Assembly (NCBI GenBank): GCA_947034885.2
Contig: OX344758.2
Location: 9,798,501 to 9,862,500 of the forward strand
Source: Thuidium tamariscinum
Taxonomy: Eukaryota > Streptophyta > Bryopsida > Hypnales > Thuidiaceae
DNA: 64,000 nucleotides
Direction: 5' to 3'
The position numbers and the translations under genes are program-made. Positions 47,790 to 59,568 of this stretch are shown here, one piece after another; the first letter of the stretch is position 1; each line of letters starts with the position of its first letter. A model generated the notes under the pieces. That model did no database searches and was not told where the DNA came from. It saw only the letters and a program-made list of their open reading frames with translations.

Positions 47790-48390
47790 CTTAAGTCATT
47801 TTAGAGTCATGTAGTAGTCATGCATAATCGCATCGTAGTCACCCTAGGGTATTCAAAGTTCATGCCAACAAATTGTCCTATCCATTTTTTCTACAAAAAA
47901 TGTTGATTTGGCTTTAGAAGGGACATTGAAGTCATTTTGGAGTCATACTATAGTGATGCACAGTCACATTGTAGTCACACAAAAATGACTAAAGTCAACA
48001 TCAGCAAAGTGCCCTACTTATATTTTGTATAAAAAATCTTAATTTGGCTTTAAAAGAGACACTTAAGTCATTTTGGAGTCAGATAGTAGTCATAGATAGT
48101 TGTGTTGTAGTCACACAAAAATGACTAAAGTCCACGTCACCAAATTGTCCTATCCATTTTTTCTACAAAAAATCTTAATTTGGCTTAAGAAAACATTTAA
48201 GTCATTTTAGAGTCACACAATAGTTGTGTGCAGTCACAATTAATGACTTCAACATCCATATTGGATGCCCCCCACTTCCCTCTAATATTGTCAATGTTAT
48301 CTTGAATGAATAGTTCCAGTGAATGTCACACTTCATCACTGTTTCATCCACAAGTCGTTCAAAATGACTAAAAATGACTTAAATACTTAG
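47790..48390 (+). repeat. Tandem ~135-bp repeat (about 3.4 copies), AGTCATTTT-rich
   Basis: Unit starts (TTAAGTCATTTT then GAGTCA) lie near 47791, 47927, 48063 and 48197. Each unit also has CACAAAAATGACTAAAGTC, an (A)AATTGTCCTATCCATTTTTT block and ATTTGGCTT. The AGTCATTT words resemble those at the left edge of the window. Confidence 0.7.
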
Positions 48391-48514
48391 AGAGTGCAGC
48401 CTTGGTGCAATTGCAGAATTTGCAATCATTCTTTAGTTGTTCTGGACATCCACTTATTTTGCAGTGACATCGCGCAATCATTTATTCATTGTTTTTTTTG
48501 TAGTGGGTATAGTC

Positions 48515-48890
48515 AGTTTTAGAAATTTTACACCTACTTACAAACTAAAACTCCTTATAACTTTCATTTCATTAAATTTAAATGGAATGATTCATAGTTT
48601 CTCAAATATCTATATAAACCTAGTGAATCAATTTCAAATTTTTATTTTCTCAAAAATTATTTTTTAAAGAAAATTCTTGAACTGCCTAGAGTACCTGCTA
48701 AATAATGAAAATCACATATCATGCAATAACTTTTAACCATATCATCTATATTTATGAAAATTGTAGGGCCTTAAAGCTACTTCTTGGGCACATGATCTGC
48801 ATAATTTTCAAAAGAAAAATAAATAAAAACTATGTTTGTAAAGAGCTACTGAAAATTGCTATATTGTCAAAAAAACTCAATTTTTGCATT
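48515..48890. mobile_element. Right-half fragment of a subtype C TTAA element
   Basis: Colinear with about 19060-19420 (ATAACTTTCATTTCATTAAA, GGAATGATTC, TTGTCAAAAAAACTCAATTT). Both termini are missing. Confidence 0.55.
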
Positions 48891-51800
48891 TAAGATTGGA
48901 AGACATTATGTATTTTGGACTTATATGGGGTTAATGCAAATGTATTTGATAGATATGAGAACCACTTAAGGTGAAATTTATAGAAAATTTTGGTATTTGC
49001 TAAGTTGTATGATACTTGATGATTAAAATGTTCAAAATAGTTACTTCACAATTTATTTTAATTATTGCAAAAAATTGAATAAAGTAGTGTATCTTCTCAT
49101 TGATTTGGGTGAAAATTGCATTATTTGTGGTAATGTAGAAATGCTATAGATTTTATCCAAAATGATATAATCTTCAATATTACTACTTCTTGAATGACAA
49201 TCATATTAGGTTAAAATAATTGCAAGTTAGCATTTGTAAGAGTAAAGTGTATAATCAAAATAAGTGGTGTATCACCTAGGTAATAATTGAATGTTTAGAT
49301 TACTTTGATTCATTCATCCATGTTAAGTTGTTTATAAATTGAATGTATGATTTGCACAATGTGCAAGTCATCATTTATAATACACAATAGGCATTTGGAA
49401 CAAGACAATTGCACACTTATAACTCACCATCATATATATTTTTAAATAGACATTGTTCATAAAGTTCACTTAAACTTCCCTAATCTTCATAGCTAAACTT
49501 CACTAATCAATAAGCCAAGTTATATTGCACATTGTTATCAATTTGGTAGCATTGTAATCATTATGTAGTGAAGATTAATCATTTTCAACTGAATATTAAA
49601 CATTGTGATTTGATTACTAAAGGATATTTGAACCTACTATAGATACCAAAATTATAGCTACTATTTTCTAATGATCTAAAGAATAGCTACTTCAATGTTT
49701 TAGAAAACATCAAATTTATTTAAAACTAACCCTTACACTATTGTGCAAAGTGTTTACTGCTATTTTTTACATTTTATAAAAACTACAAGATTTTTATTTG
49801 TTTTATTTTATTTTAATTTTCCAATTAATACTATTAAATAATACTCAACTAATTTGTTTGTAGTACAAAGTCATCTTGTTATTTTGTTATCTTCAATACA
49901 AATATGTGAATTTTGAAATTTAATATTATTAAATGTTTAGTAGCAATACTAAAATTAGGAAGTGTGTCTTAATGCCAATATAACTAGAGAGCTTATTTTT
50001 GAAAGCAATTCAAGACTAAAGTATAATAAACAAAATAGTTATGTGTTATTGCAATCTTTATTAATATTCAATGAATATTTTCAATCAATTCATTTTCTTA
50101 ATCATTTGTAAATTTATTGATTAAATAAAGTAGCATATAGAGTTGGATTATGTTTGTTTCAATTATGCCCTATTTCATGTTGTTGTACAAAATATGGGAT
50201 AATAAATTCAACCATATTTAGTAATATGTAAAAATTTGTTTGTATTTTTTAGTTCAAAATTGACTCTTATGAGTATATTGGCCCACCTCTTTGAGTTATG
50301 AAATGAAACGAACTCTATAAATGATAAAAGAAAACAATATCACAAAAAGGCCACTATGACTTCCAAATTTATTTAGTGATCTTTTCATTGAATGTGAATT
50401 TGGACATGAAGTTCTTTATAAGGACAATGTTGATTGGTATAACTTAATCTAATTTTTTTTCAATAATATTTTGAATATTCACTTCTATAGGATTGTAAAC
50501 AACCATGTTTGGAGATAAAAAGTCTTAGTTGTCGTATGATGTTGAAATCACTACTTTTATCTTTTAACCAAATTTAATAAGTGCATCTAAACAAACTCCT
50601 TTGCATTCCAATGTCAAACCTTTATCAATTGTCTTATTCCAATGTAATATGGTTTGACAAGGGATGATTTATCATTTATTTTAGATCACATTGAATGTTA
50701 AAAAAAATTTGGCTTAAAATGAATATTGGTTGCATAATGTGGTTCAAAATTATTGATATTATTAAAGTTCATTCATTTAAATTGCTCAAGTAGAAACTAC
50801 ATTGCAACATCTAAACCACCTTCCTAAAGAAAAAAAACTAAAGCTATGTATAATACCCTAATATGCATTTGTAAATACAAGTCTTCCAAGTTTTCTACTG
50901 TATTGGAGAAAAAAATAATCTTTTTAGTGTTTTTTTGTTGACTATTTTCCTAAACTTTTCTAGCTAAATAGTCACATCGCAATATACATATGAATCCAAG
51001 TTTGTCTCTCATTAATTTATATATACATCAAAAATTGCCAAAAAATATTTCTTCTACTAAAATTTGGACATATTGAAGTACAAAGAGTTTGGTTACTTGT
51101 ATAAAATGTTTTCTTTTAACTGTCAAATGAAATTTAAATTTATTTGAAATTTGATTCAGCTTATTGGTAAGAAAAACTTTCAACACATGTATAAAATGTT
51201 TTAGATTATTTAGTCAGTGGAAAAGAATTCTAGAAGTTTATACTAGAAGTTTTATGGATTCTACAGTTTTGTTGAATTGTGACCTCAAATAGTTTTATAT
51301 TCTTAAACTTCACTCCAAAAGTCTCTAAATAGATCATAAAAAATAATATATAAACATTATGTACTTTGATCAAATTTTCTACAAATTTTTGGGGATTTCT
51401 TGAACATATTTTGAAAATATGAATATTTACTATCATATGCAAGTCAATAATATTTCATTCCACTTCTTAAAATCATGTCCATATGTTAAAAGTAATTTTC
51501 TACCAATAAATTTTAGTTACATTTTAAAAGTGTCTCAACTATATTTAAATTTTTTGAAAAATCATTTGATACAAATGTGCTACTCACATTTCAATATACC
51601 CAAAAGAATTTGAAAAATTAAACTTCTTAATAAATTATGGAAACTTCTATGAGTGTATGAAACAAAGATTTAGGGAGACTCACTTATTAGTTCATTGTCA
51701 TTGTTAGCTTGTAGGATCGTGAAAGATGTAGTTGCAATTTGAAAACATAAGGAAGAAACTAGTGAAAAAATTAATAAGATTTTTTTTTAGGGTAAAAAAT

Positions 51801-52988
51801 GGGTAAAAAATTTCACCTCAAAAACTAGTTTAATATGGAAATTAAAGAAAAAATAGATGGGAAAAACCCAAAACATTCTCAAACTGTAGTATGAAACATT
51901 TTGAAAACCCCTTAGGTGGGCAACCTCCAAAATTGCCACTTCTTGCTTTGGTCCCTAGCAACTATTATAAGACTAGTCAAATTTTTCTATTTTCTTGTTG
52001 GCATTAGAAAGGAGGTTCCAACCAAGGTTTTTTTTTTCATATTTGAAGAAGTGCCATAGTAGCAATATAAAATGTTATAGTGGTGCTCCAAATTGCAACA
52101 TTTATCCACTTATTGGATGTATAGTAAGGTTTTCATCTATAATTAGGCAATTTCATCTAATATATTTTTTATTTTAAAGTTGTCTAGCAATTTCATCCAA
52201 GTTTTTTGGCATTTTTTGTATTGGTTTTCAGCCAAATTATTTTTTTAAGTGCAATTTGGTACTAAAAAGCCAAAAAAAACCCTGGTTCTAATACACTAAG
52301 AAACATGATATTTGGATTTTGAATGCAAAAAGTTAGAAAGGAAGGAAAATAGTTCAATTCTAAATCCTTCACAAGTGTATAATTCATCTTGGAGATGTAC
52401 ACCGAGTGGAGATGGCAATTTAAGGTTAATGGCACACTGTAGAGGGGACTACCTTGTCACACATGGTCCCAATCACATTTTTCCTCATGTAAATATTGAA
52501 AAGTAATCCTATTGGAGCAATGATTGTTAGAATGTGACATAAGGTAAACTATCCCATTCCAAGGCAAATGGGGTAAGCCCATTGTGGAAAAAATTAAAAT
52601 AAGGACAAAACACCCATTCCCGCATTTGTTCCTTGCACCCAAATGCGTTAGTAGACTTCCCTTAATGTGTTCACCACATGTATGATTGTAATTTGCTGAC
52701 AGAATTGAAGGATATATAGGGAAATTTGGTTGGCTGAGTGCTGATTTTCGTAGGTTTTAGTTTTGGGGGCACCTACAGGACGGTTCTACAGGTTTAGGGA
52801 GCCAACACTTTGAAAATTTGTAGAAATTACATAGTGTATCTGAATTTTTTTTTTAATATTCATGATTTTCACTCGCTAATACTAGAAAAATATCATTTTT
52901 AGAAAACGTTGCCTCCAATTATGCTGAATTCCTTGTTTGGACGGTTTTAGGTGTTTCCACTGTAACGATATGCATTTGAGAATTTGAA
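48891..52988. other. 4-kb AT-rich gene-free stretch
   Basis: Stops are dense in all frames and the longest open frames are 60-70 codons. I recognise no RNA gene, domain or terminal repeat. Composition is more even after about 52300. Confidence 0.4.
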
Positions 52989-53291
52989 TGTAAGGTAGGG
53001 GGCTATAATTGTGACCCTGTCTCTAAAAGCGATCTGGTAGATTTTGCCTCTAACATGTACTAGAAGTGCACATTTCAGGAAGGGGTCGCTTTTAGAACCC
53101 ATTGTGTTTTCAACTTCAAAAATTCATAACTAATTCCATGAAGGTCCAAAAAATATAAAAACAACTTGGGTTAAATGCCAACTTCATTTTTCTTACCACG
53201 AAAATTTACTAAAAATTGTTTTTAAGAAGTTTAGCTTCCCCAAAATGCAAATCAGCTGGTAAAGGGTCGCTTTTACAGCCCCTACCTTACA
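52989..53291. mobile_element. ~300-bp TAAGGTAGG-ended MITE, copy 2
   Basis: The left end TGTAAGGTAGGGGGCTATAA and right end CAGCCCCTACCTTACA are inverted copies. AAAGCGAT and its complement ATCGCTTTT-like words sit just inside, with GGTCGCTTTTA also repeated internally at 53083. TA at both edges suggests a TA duplication. Confidence 0.65.
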
Positions 53292-53617
53292 CCACCATTA
53301 CAATTTTGTCTGCAATGGGCTGGCTCCCATTTGACCTGGAATGGGATAGTTTACCCCCTAGTGACACTTACCAGTTCCTTTCACGTAAATGCGAATTTCG
53401 TCATTTTTGTGGCATACCACTCAGAGTGGTGTCATAACTTGGAACTGAAACCGAATCAGAGCGGCCGTTTGGGACAGTGCTGGATCATGAGTAATGGAAG
53501 GAAATCACACTTAGGTCGGGGAGCCGATTGGCGACGGCGGGCTAGGGTAAAAGAGCCAGCGGAGTAGTTAATTCCGCTCTACCTTACAGACTTCAAAGTC
53601 CGTCTGTCTGTACTCAA
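53292..53617. other. Short GC-richer stretch, no gene recognised
   Basis: The segment 53440-53575 is CpG-rich and open in one frame for 78 codons, but matches nothing known. Confidence 0.3.
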
Positions 53618-53682
53618 GAGGTAACTCAGGTAGTAACTCAGGTAGTAACTCAGGTAGTAAATCATGTAGTAACTTGAGTAGC
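53618..53682 (+). repeat. 12-bp minisatellite, about five copies
   Basis: The unit GGTAGTAACTCA repeats three times almost perfectly, followed by two variants. On the minus strand it would read as a Tyr-Leu-Ser repeat, which I take as incidental. Confidence 0.75.
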
Positions 53683-53920
53683 ATGGCACACGCCACTGCC
53701 ACCTCATCATGCCGTGCTCCCCCACTTTTTTCTTACAGTGGGGAAATTTTCTTACAGACTTGCTATTATTATTACCCATGGACAATTGAATTCAGGGGAA
53801 TTCAAGATTAAGTTAAGTTATATTCAGGTCAATCAAAGATCTCCATCCATTGTACTACCACAGCATGGCCATAAAAATAGGAGCAAATTTGATGTTTGTC
53901 CTTTGTTGTAGGGAAAATGA

Positions 53921-54060
53921 GGGGCGTTTCACACTATTGGCCGTCCAAGTCAAGAGGCCATGGTTTTCTCCAATCTGATTGGTGAAAATCCTGGTTTCTG
54001 AAATCTGATTGGTGGAATCGACAGCCTCTTGACTTGGACGGCCATAGTGTGAAAAAACCC
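53921..54060. mobile_element. 140-bp Tourist-like MITE, copy 1
   Basis: The left end GGGGCGTTTCACACTATTGG and the right end (CCATAGTGTG, then AAAAAACCC) are inverted, extending through GGCCGTCCAAGTCAAGAGGC and its complement. TGA flanks both sides. Inside, AATCTGATTGGTG occurs twice. Confidence 0.75.
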
Positions 54061-54618
54061 TGACTTGGTGTACATCTATCAGTTAGCCATATTTTATGTA
54101 TGCACTCTCACTAATATGGTTCCTACAGTAATTCATGGATCAATCAAAAATTGATCTCTCATGGCTGGATTTCTTTTACTGTAGGAGAATAGTGGATGTC
54201 ATTATCGTAGTAGTATTTCTCAGGGATGATCAAATTGGAAAAATTGAAATTTCTATTCAGAATCACCAAGTTGTGTAGGAGCAAGGAGGGGTCACACCTC
54301 ATAAATCCAAAATTAACTATCTATATAGTAGGATAATTATCCCTCATTGAACGTAAGTTTATGAAGGAGCCGAGTTCCTCATGGCCAAGGGAATTGCCCC
54401 TCTTATTGCCCCTCGTTACGTGCATAGGTTATTTTCAAAGAAAATATTGAAATCTCTTAAATTTACTTACCATGATGAAATTTTGAGATTTAGAATTCAT
54501 AGTTGCAATGAGAGGCTTGAAATGTGGGAGGATGAAATACATACAAAAAGAAATAGTATAAAATAGGGGGCAAATTTTTACATTTATTGTTAATTCAAAT
54601 AGTAACAGAATTAGAACA
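54061..54618. other. Gene-free stretch
   Basis: A 61-codon frame at 54381-54566 matches nothing known. No repeat boundary is seen. Confidence 0.3.
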
Positions 54619-55431
54619 TTAACAGTAATTCCTAAAGAACTTCAACCTATTTTTCAACAAAAAACACTTGAAATTGCCATTTCCATTGTAAAGAGTAAAA
54701 AGATTTGAAAACTATTATTTGTGGACATTTGACTATAGGATCTTACACATAACTAGCATGAAAAATCTTTGGAATAATTCTCAAAAATTTTGACCTCGTA
54801 GTTTGCAGCATACATGAGTTTAAAGTGGAAAAAAAATTCCTTTAGCACATTGCAAGATAGGATTATTTGACTTTGAACTTTCTTAATTTCAATTTTTGTC
54901 CTATTAAGTTTTGAGCTCTAAATCTTTATGGTGGGAAGTTGAGTTGAGAGCATAGGGAAAAAAGGGTTAAAAAAAACATAATTTTCATTCTTAAAACAAT
55001 TGTTAAATAGAAGTAGATTTTGTAGACAAGGAAAATCTAAAGTAACAATATTTCTAACTAAAATGCACTAATTTCATTGTTAAGATTGTTTTAACAAGCA
55101 AACTAAATGATGTAGAAATTTCTTTTTGAAAAATTGTAAAAAATTGCATTCCTGAATGAATCTTGTAAGTCATTTTTTCATAAAGATTTCCATGTAAACA
55201 AAAATATAATCTATGAAAAAAAAACATTTAAAAGAAAACTTGAACTTTTGGAAAAAAACAATTGTCGCTTGGTCTCCCTTACTTTGAGAGAAAAAAGTAT
55301 ACTCTACAAAGTTAATTAGTTTTTCTATCATTAAAAAAAGTTTCAAAAAATTATGAAAAAGTTAGAGAGTGTGGATACCTATTGAAAATCTAATTTATTG
55401 TCCAAAGGAACAATGGTCAATTAGGAGTTAA
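54619..55431. mobile_element. Degenerate TTAA-type element
   Basis: The right end reads TTAGGAGTTAA (55421-55431) against TTTAGGGGTTAA in intact copies. The left end is worn (CCTAAAGAAC near 54631). The interior is colinear with 12284-13170, for example the AAACACTTGAAATTGCCATT block near the left and CAAAGGAACAATGG near the right. Confidence 0.5.
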
Positions 55432-55484
55432 CTAATTGGCTTGAACCACCACCCTTGCTCATCTTGCCTAAGGCATTTAAGGGG

Positions 55485-56155
55485 TGCAAATAAAGAAAAA
55501 ATATTCAGTATTTTGTAGTTGATTAATTTATCTTAATACACCTCCCTTGACTAAATTGGGGTATTTGATTGCAAATATGAATTCAAAATTTTCAAATTTA
55601 ATCATGCATGATTTTTAAAGAAATAAAACCCATGGTTTCCTCTCAAGGACAAGCGAGAGGGAGGATTCACCCCAGCCCATTATCAAGATTAGGGTTTATT
55701 GGTCCCCTTGCTTGGCCACTCCAAGTAATTCCACGAGTGTAAGTAAAACAAAAAGCCCTCTATTTTGTGCTTAACTAATTTACCTCATACACTCTTCCTA
55801 GCTAATTTGAGGCCTCTGATTACAAATATGAATTTAGAATTTGCAAAATTTATCACATGTGGCAAATGTTGAATTTCAGTATTTTTCTGAGTGACGGAGT
55901 GAGAGTGTGGATTCATGGTCAAGATGAATTGGCCCCCTCGCTCAACCACTCTAAGTAATTTTAAAGGTGCAAGTAAAACAAAAAGCCCCCTATTTTGCGT
56001 TTATCTAATTTACCTTGAACACTCTTCCTAGCTAATTTTGGGCCTCTGATTGCAAATATGAATTCAAAATTTGCAAAAAATACAAAATTCCAGCTTTTTC
56101 CCAAATGGCTGAATGAGGGGGGCAATTCACCCCGGCCGGATTCACATGAGCCCAT
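55485..56155 (+). repeat. Tandem ~230-bp repeat, about 2.8 copies
   Basis: The block GCAAGTAAAACAAAAAGCCC, CTAATTTACCT, CACTCTTCCTAGCTAATTT, GATTGCAAATATGAATTC occurs near 55740 and 55968 and in diverged form near 55490. Related single copies lie near 58680 and, reversed, 59300. GATTCACCCC marks several unit ends. Confidence 0.65.
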
Positions 56156-56207
56156 TAACAGGAACTAACAATACAAACTGAAATAACCTTTGTCGAACCT
56201 CTTTGTC

Positions 56208-56534
56208 TAAGGAGGAGGTCCATAAACTGACCATCTAAGGGCTGGAATAGAATTTTGGGCAGGTGAATCATCTTAAAATGTTTTTCAGTGAACTTTTCTA
56301 GAAAGACAACTTGAATAGGCATCTAACCCAAGTCGTTTCATATTTTTTGGAGCTCTGTAGAATTAGTTATAAATTTCTGAAGTCAATATGGCATAGGGCT
56401 CCAAAACCGTCCACCCCTTCAAATGTGCACTGTTTGTACATTACTGTAAAGATCAAAAAGCATCATGTACCAGATATATACATTTCAGAAGGTGAGCGGT
56501 TTTTGAGCCTGAGCGGTTTCGAGCCTCCTCCTTA
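56208..56534. mobile_element. ~325-bp TAAGGAGGAGG-ended MITE
   Basis: The left end TAAGGAGGAGGTCC and right end CGAGCCTCCTCCTTA are inverted copies. The interior resembles the reverse complement of 36875-37190 (AACTTGAATAGGCATCTAAC, TTTTTTGGAGCTCTG), so it is a third, diverged member of that family. Confidence 0.6.
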
Positions 56535-56559
56535 ATTTATCTTATGTGATGACCATCAA

Positions 56560-57180
56560 TCCCTTGTCGTCATTGTGGTCCGTCCGTCGGTGGGCCAATT
56601 CTGGAGAATGGATGAACTGTGGACTTCCACCACCACCACGCTTCCCCGGCAAGTTAAAGCTTCAGCCTCACCCATTTGATTGCTCAGTCCAACTTGGGGA
56701 AACACAAAAGCAAAACTGAACGAACCGGACGGACCGACGGACCGACGGACCCCCCTGCCTGCCAACAAGGACCCACAATCCATGTAAGTAAGTGGCGCCC
56801 GATTTCCCATGCCAACTTGGAACAGTCAGTTGGGGACTGACTGGGGTCAAGCCAAGCGCATCAACAAACAAAAAAACAGACCGACCGACGGGCGGACGGA
56901 CGGAGCCCCCCCGGCCGGGCCAGGTGGGGGATGACGGAGGGCCCCACAAATGGCATGCTCCTCACGGCACATATGCACGCATCCCTAATTTCCGTGGTCG
57001 TTGGAAAATTCCAGAGGTGAAGAACAATCGCACCCGGTTGGTCCGTCAAGGTTCAGTTGGGGGGACAGAGCTGGACCCCTCCCTCCGTCGGACCCTCCAA
57101 GTTCGTTATTGCAGGCCAGGGAGGATTCACCCCTGATTGCCCCGTCAAAGTGTGAATGTAAAATCTGCCCCCCTATTTTA
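56560..57180. other. GC-rich block with GACC/GACG runs, no recognised gene
   Basis: Two short tracts of GGACCGACGGACC-type repeats lie at 56720-56755 and 56876-56915, each followed by a C-run. Overlapping frames of 62-114 codons open on both strands because stops are rare in GC-rich DNA; none resembles a known protein. Composition resembles the arms of the hAT-like element, but I see no CAGGG terminus or duplication. Confidence 0.4.
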
Positions 57181-57399
57181 GGCCACATATATTTTGTGTG
57201 TTCGTGACACATGGCTTAGATAGTCAAACTATCCCCAACAGACTCTTTATTCACACTGGTCAAATGACCAGCGTTGCTCTTCTTCTTACTCTTCTTCTAT
57301 GTCCGTCTTCACCTCCCCTACCTAAGGTAGAACCTCCTGTAACCAATCACTTAAGGTATTCTAAATATGATCTGGTGTAGTGCAAGGTAAAGCAAATAT

Positions 57400-58090
57400 T
57401 TTGAGAGGTGTAATGATAGAAATGATGGGGATTGCAAAAACCTTGGTAATTTTATCACATGAATTGAAATTACTATGAATTTTTAGAGGCAAAAGGTGTA
57501 GCGGACTTATTGACAATCTATGGACTCTTCTAATTCGAATCACACAAAAAACTACTTTTTTATTCACTCTAACTTTCCTATTTTTTTGCACACTACTTTG
57601 GGACATAGGCCATGAACTTTTAATCCCAATTTTGAAAAGGAGAAAAAAAAACATTCTAGCCTTAGTTGGAAATATGTCCATCCACGTGGTCCTACCTTAA
57701 TTTGGGGTCTTTGAGGTAGAGGTACCTATATATCACCACATGCTGTGATATTTGTAACATATATAAATCTTATAAATATAGATACCATTAATATGTACTA
57801 TATGACAGAAACGATGGAGATTGCAAATTTTTTGGTAATTTTTATCTTTAGAATTGAAATTACAAAGAATTTTGAAAGGCAAAAATTGGACTCGACCCAT
57901 GACCAACATCTAGAGTCATCCAATTCCAATCATTCAATAATAAACTACTTTCCTGCTCATTGCTTCCTATTTTCTTGTTCACTTGTGTGTCATTAACTTA
58001 TTGGTCCAAACCTTGAAAAAGTACAAAGAGATGCATCCAAGGTGAAAATGGAAACATATTCCAATCTTAATTGGAAACAAGGTACCCCGT
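57400..58090 (+). repeat. Tandem ~395-bp duplication, two diverged copies
   Basis: Copy 1 starts near 57410 and copy 2 near 57805. Both share, in order, GATAGAAATGATGG, TTGGTAATTTT, GAATTGAAATTAC, GGCAAAA and an AAACTAC-TTT block. Mutual divergence is substantial. Confidence 0.6.
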
Positions 58091-58268
58091 TTATTGTTGA
58101 TGGGGGGTGCTAGTTAGCAATGGGTACCTCTTCCATAATTGTAAATAAGAATTTAGGAGTTGCAAAATTTTATCATGTGTGGCAATGAAAAAAATCCAAT
58201 GTTTTGTCTAGGGATTAAAATTGGGAAAACAAGGTGATCAATTTTTCCTAAGCGTCATTCCAAAAGCG

Positions 58269-58504
58269 TGATTGCTAGTATATGAGTTGAAAAAGTGTGA
58301 ACCTATGAGCATAGAATTCTGTACACCTATAATATAGGTATCTATATTTTAGACACCTCAATGATAATAGTGTATCTATGTTCTAAACACCTATATTATA
58401 GGTGTTTATGTTATAAGCACCTTCAAAGAATGCAAGATACTTACTTATACTTAAGCTCAAGACTCATTCATAGGCTCATACTTCTATGCTCACATATTAG
58501 CATC
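58269..58504. mobile_element. ~235-bp MITE, copy 3
   Basis: Starts TGATTGCTAGTATATGAG and ends TGCTCACATATTAGCATC. The centre has two CACCTATAATATAGGT-type palindromes, as in copy 1 (30596-30832). Confidence 0.6.
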
Positions 58505-58515
58505 GTTGATTCTAA

Positions 58516-58654
58516 GGGGTGTTTCACTCTATAGCTATCTCAGTCAAGAGGCCATGGTTTTCTCAAATCTGATTGGTGAAAACCATGGTTTCTCAAAGCT
58601 GATTGGTGGAATCGACGGCCTCTCGACTTGGACAACCACAATGTGAAACGCCCC
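58516..58654. mobile_element. 139-bp Tourist-like MITE, copy 2
   Basis: The left end GGGGTGTTTCACTCTATAGC and right end CACAATGTGAAACGCCCC are inverted. A perfect 3-bp duplication TAA lies on each side. The internal AATCTGATTGGTG pair is present. Confidence 0.8.
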
Positions 58655-59098
58655 TAAAGGTGCTACGGGAAAAAAGACCCATGTTTTGTGCTTGATTAAC
58701 TTGCCTTGAACAACACCCCTCCTTGCTAATTTGGGGCCTCAGATTGCAATTATGAATTCAAAATTTCCAAATTTTTTCAAGCATGGAAAATTGAAAAAAA
58801 GTTCAGGATTTTCCAGAGGGGCCCAGGAAGACAGACGGCCAAGTCCCCCCCTGGAGAGGCTGTTGGTCAATGGGCTCTGGAATTGAAATGAATATTGTAA
58901 TGCATGCACATTCTGCATGCTATTAGTGCATTAAAAGAATGGCCAGGTAACCAATACACTTAGTTTTCTGTTCATCAAACTGGTGCCCAGCCGGCCTCAG
59001 GAATTGTTCAGTTGGGGACATGAGTTTGGAGGGGTTTTCTCCGCTTGCTTCTCCTCCAGTGGAGTTGTTGTCAAAACAATTTTTTGGCAGGACATTGA

Positions 59099-59236
59099 GG
59101 GGCATTTCACACTACAGCCGTCCAAGTCAAGAGGCCATGGTTTTCTCAAATCTAATTGGTGGAAATCATGGTTTCTCAAATCTGATTGGTGGAATCGATG
59201 GCCTCTTGACTTATACAGCCGTAATGTGAATCACCC
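59099..59236. mobile_element. 138-bp Tourist-like MITE, copy 3
   Basis: The left end GGGGCATTTCACACTACAGC and right end CCGTAATGTGAATCACCC are inverted. It is colinear with the copies at 53921 and 58516. Confidence 0.75.
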
Positions 59237-59373
59237 TTAAACCCGTCTCACAAAGTGGGTAGGATCAGCAGGTTGGATTTACCCCAAGGGTAAATGTTGA
59301 AATTTTTATTTTTTCTCACAAATTTTATTTGTAAATTCTGAATTCATATTTGCAATCGAGACTCCAAATTAGC

Positions 59374-59388
59374 GGGGGGGGGGGGGGG
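59374..59388 (+). repeat. G15 homopolymer
   Basis: Fifteen consecutive G after AGC, then AGGG. It may be inaccurate in length because of sequencing. Confidence 0.7.
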
Positions 59389-59568
59389 AGGGCTTTATCC
59401 CTGGGTAACAAGAGTTTTACCCTGCTGGATTCACTTCATGGGATGGATTTAACGTCTTGCAATTTTTTTGTATTTGTTGGCTATCAACATCAGTCACTCA
59501 ATTGTATTTATGATTTGTTTGCAAAAACACCCCATGAGGATTCATATTAATAGTGTAAGCCTTCTTAA

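Noticed and set aside
44385..48390. Spaced repeats that might be taken for a CRISPR array
   Set aside because: Units are long, directly abutting and diverged, with no short conserved repeat plus unique spacers, and the DNA is eukaryotic.
56792..57136. 114-codon open frame in the GC-rich block
   Set aside because: Competing frames open on both strands, no known domain, no clear start context.
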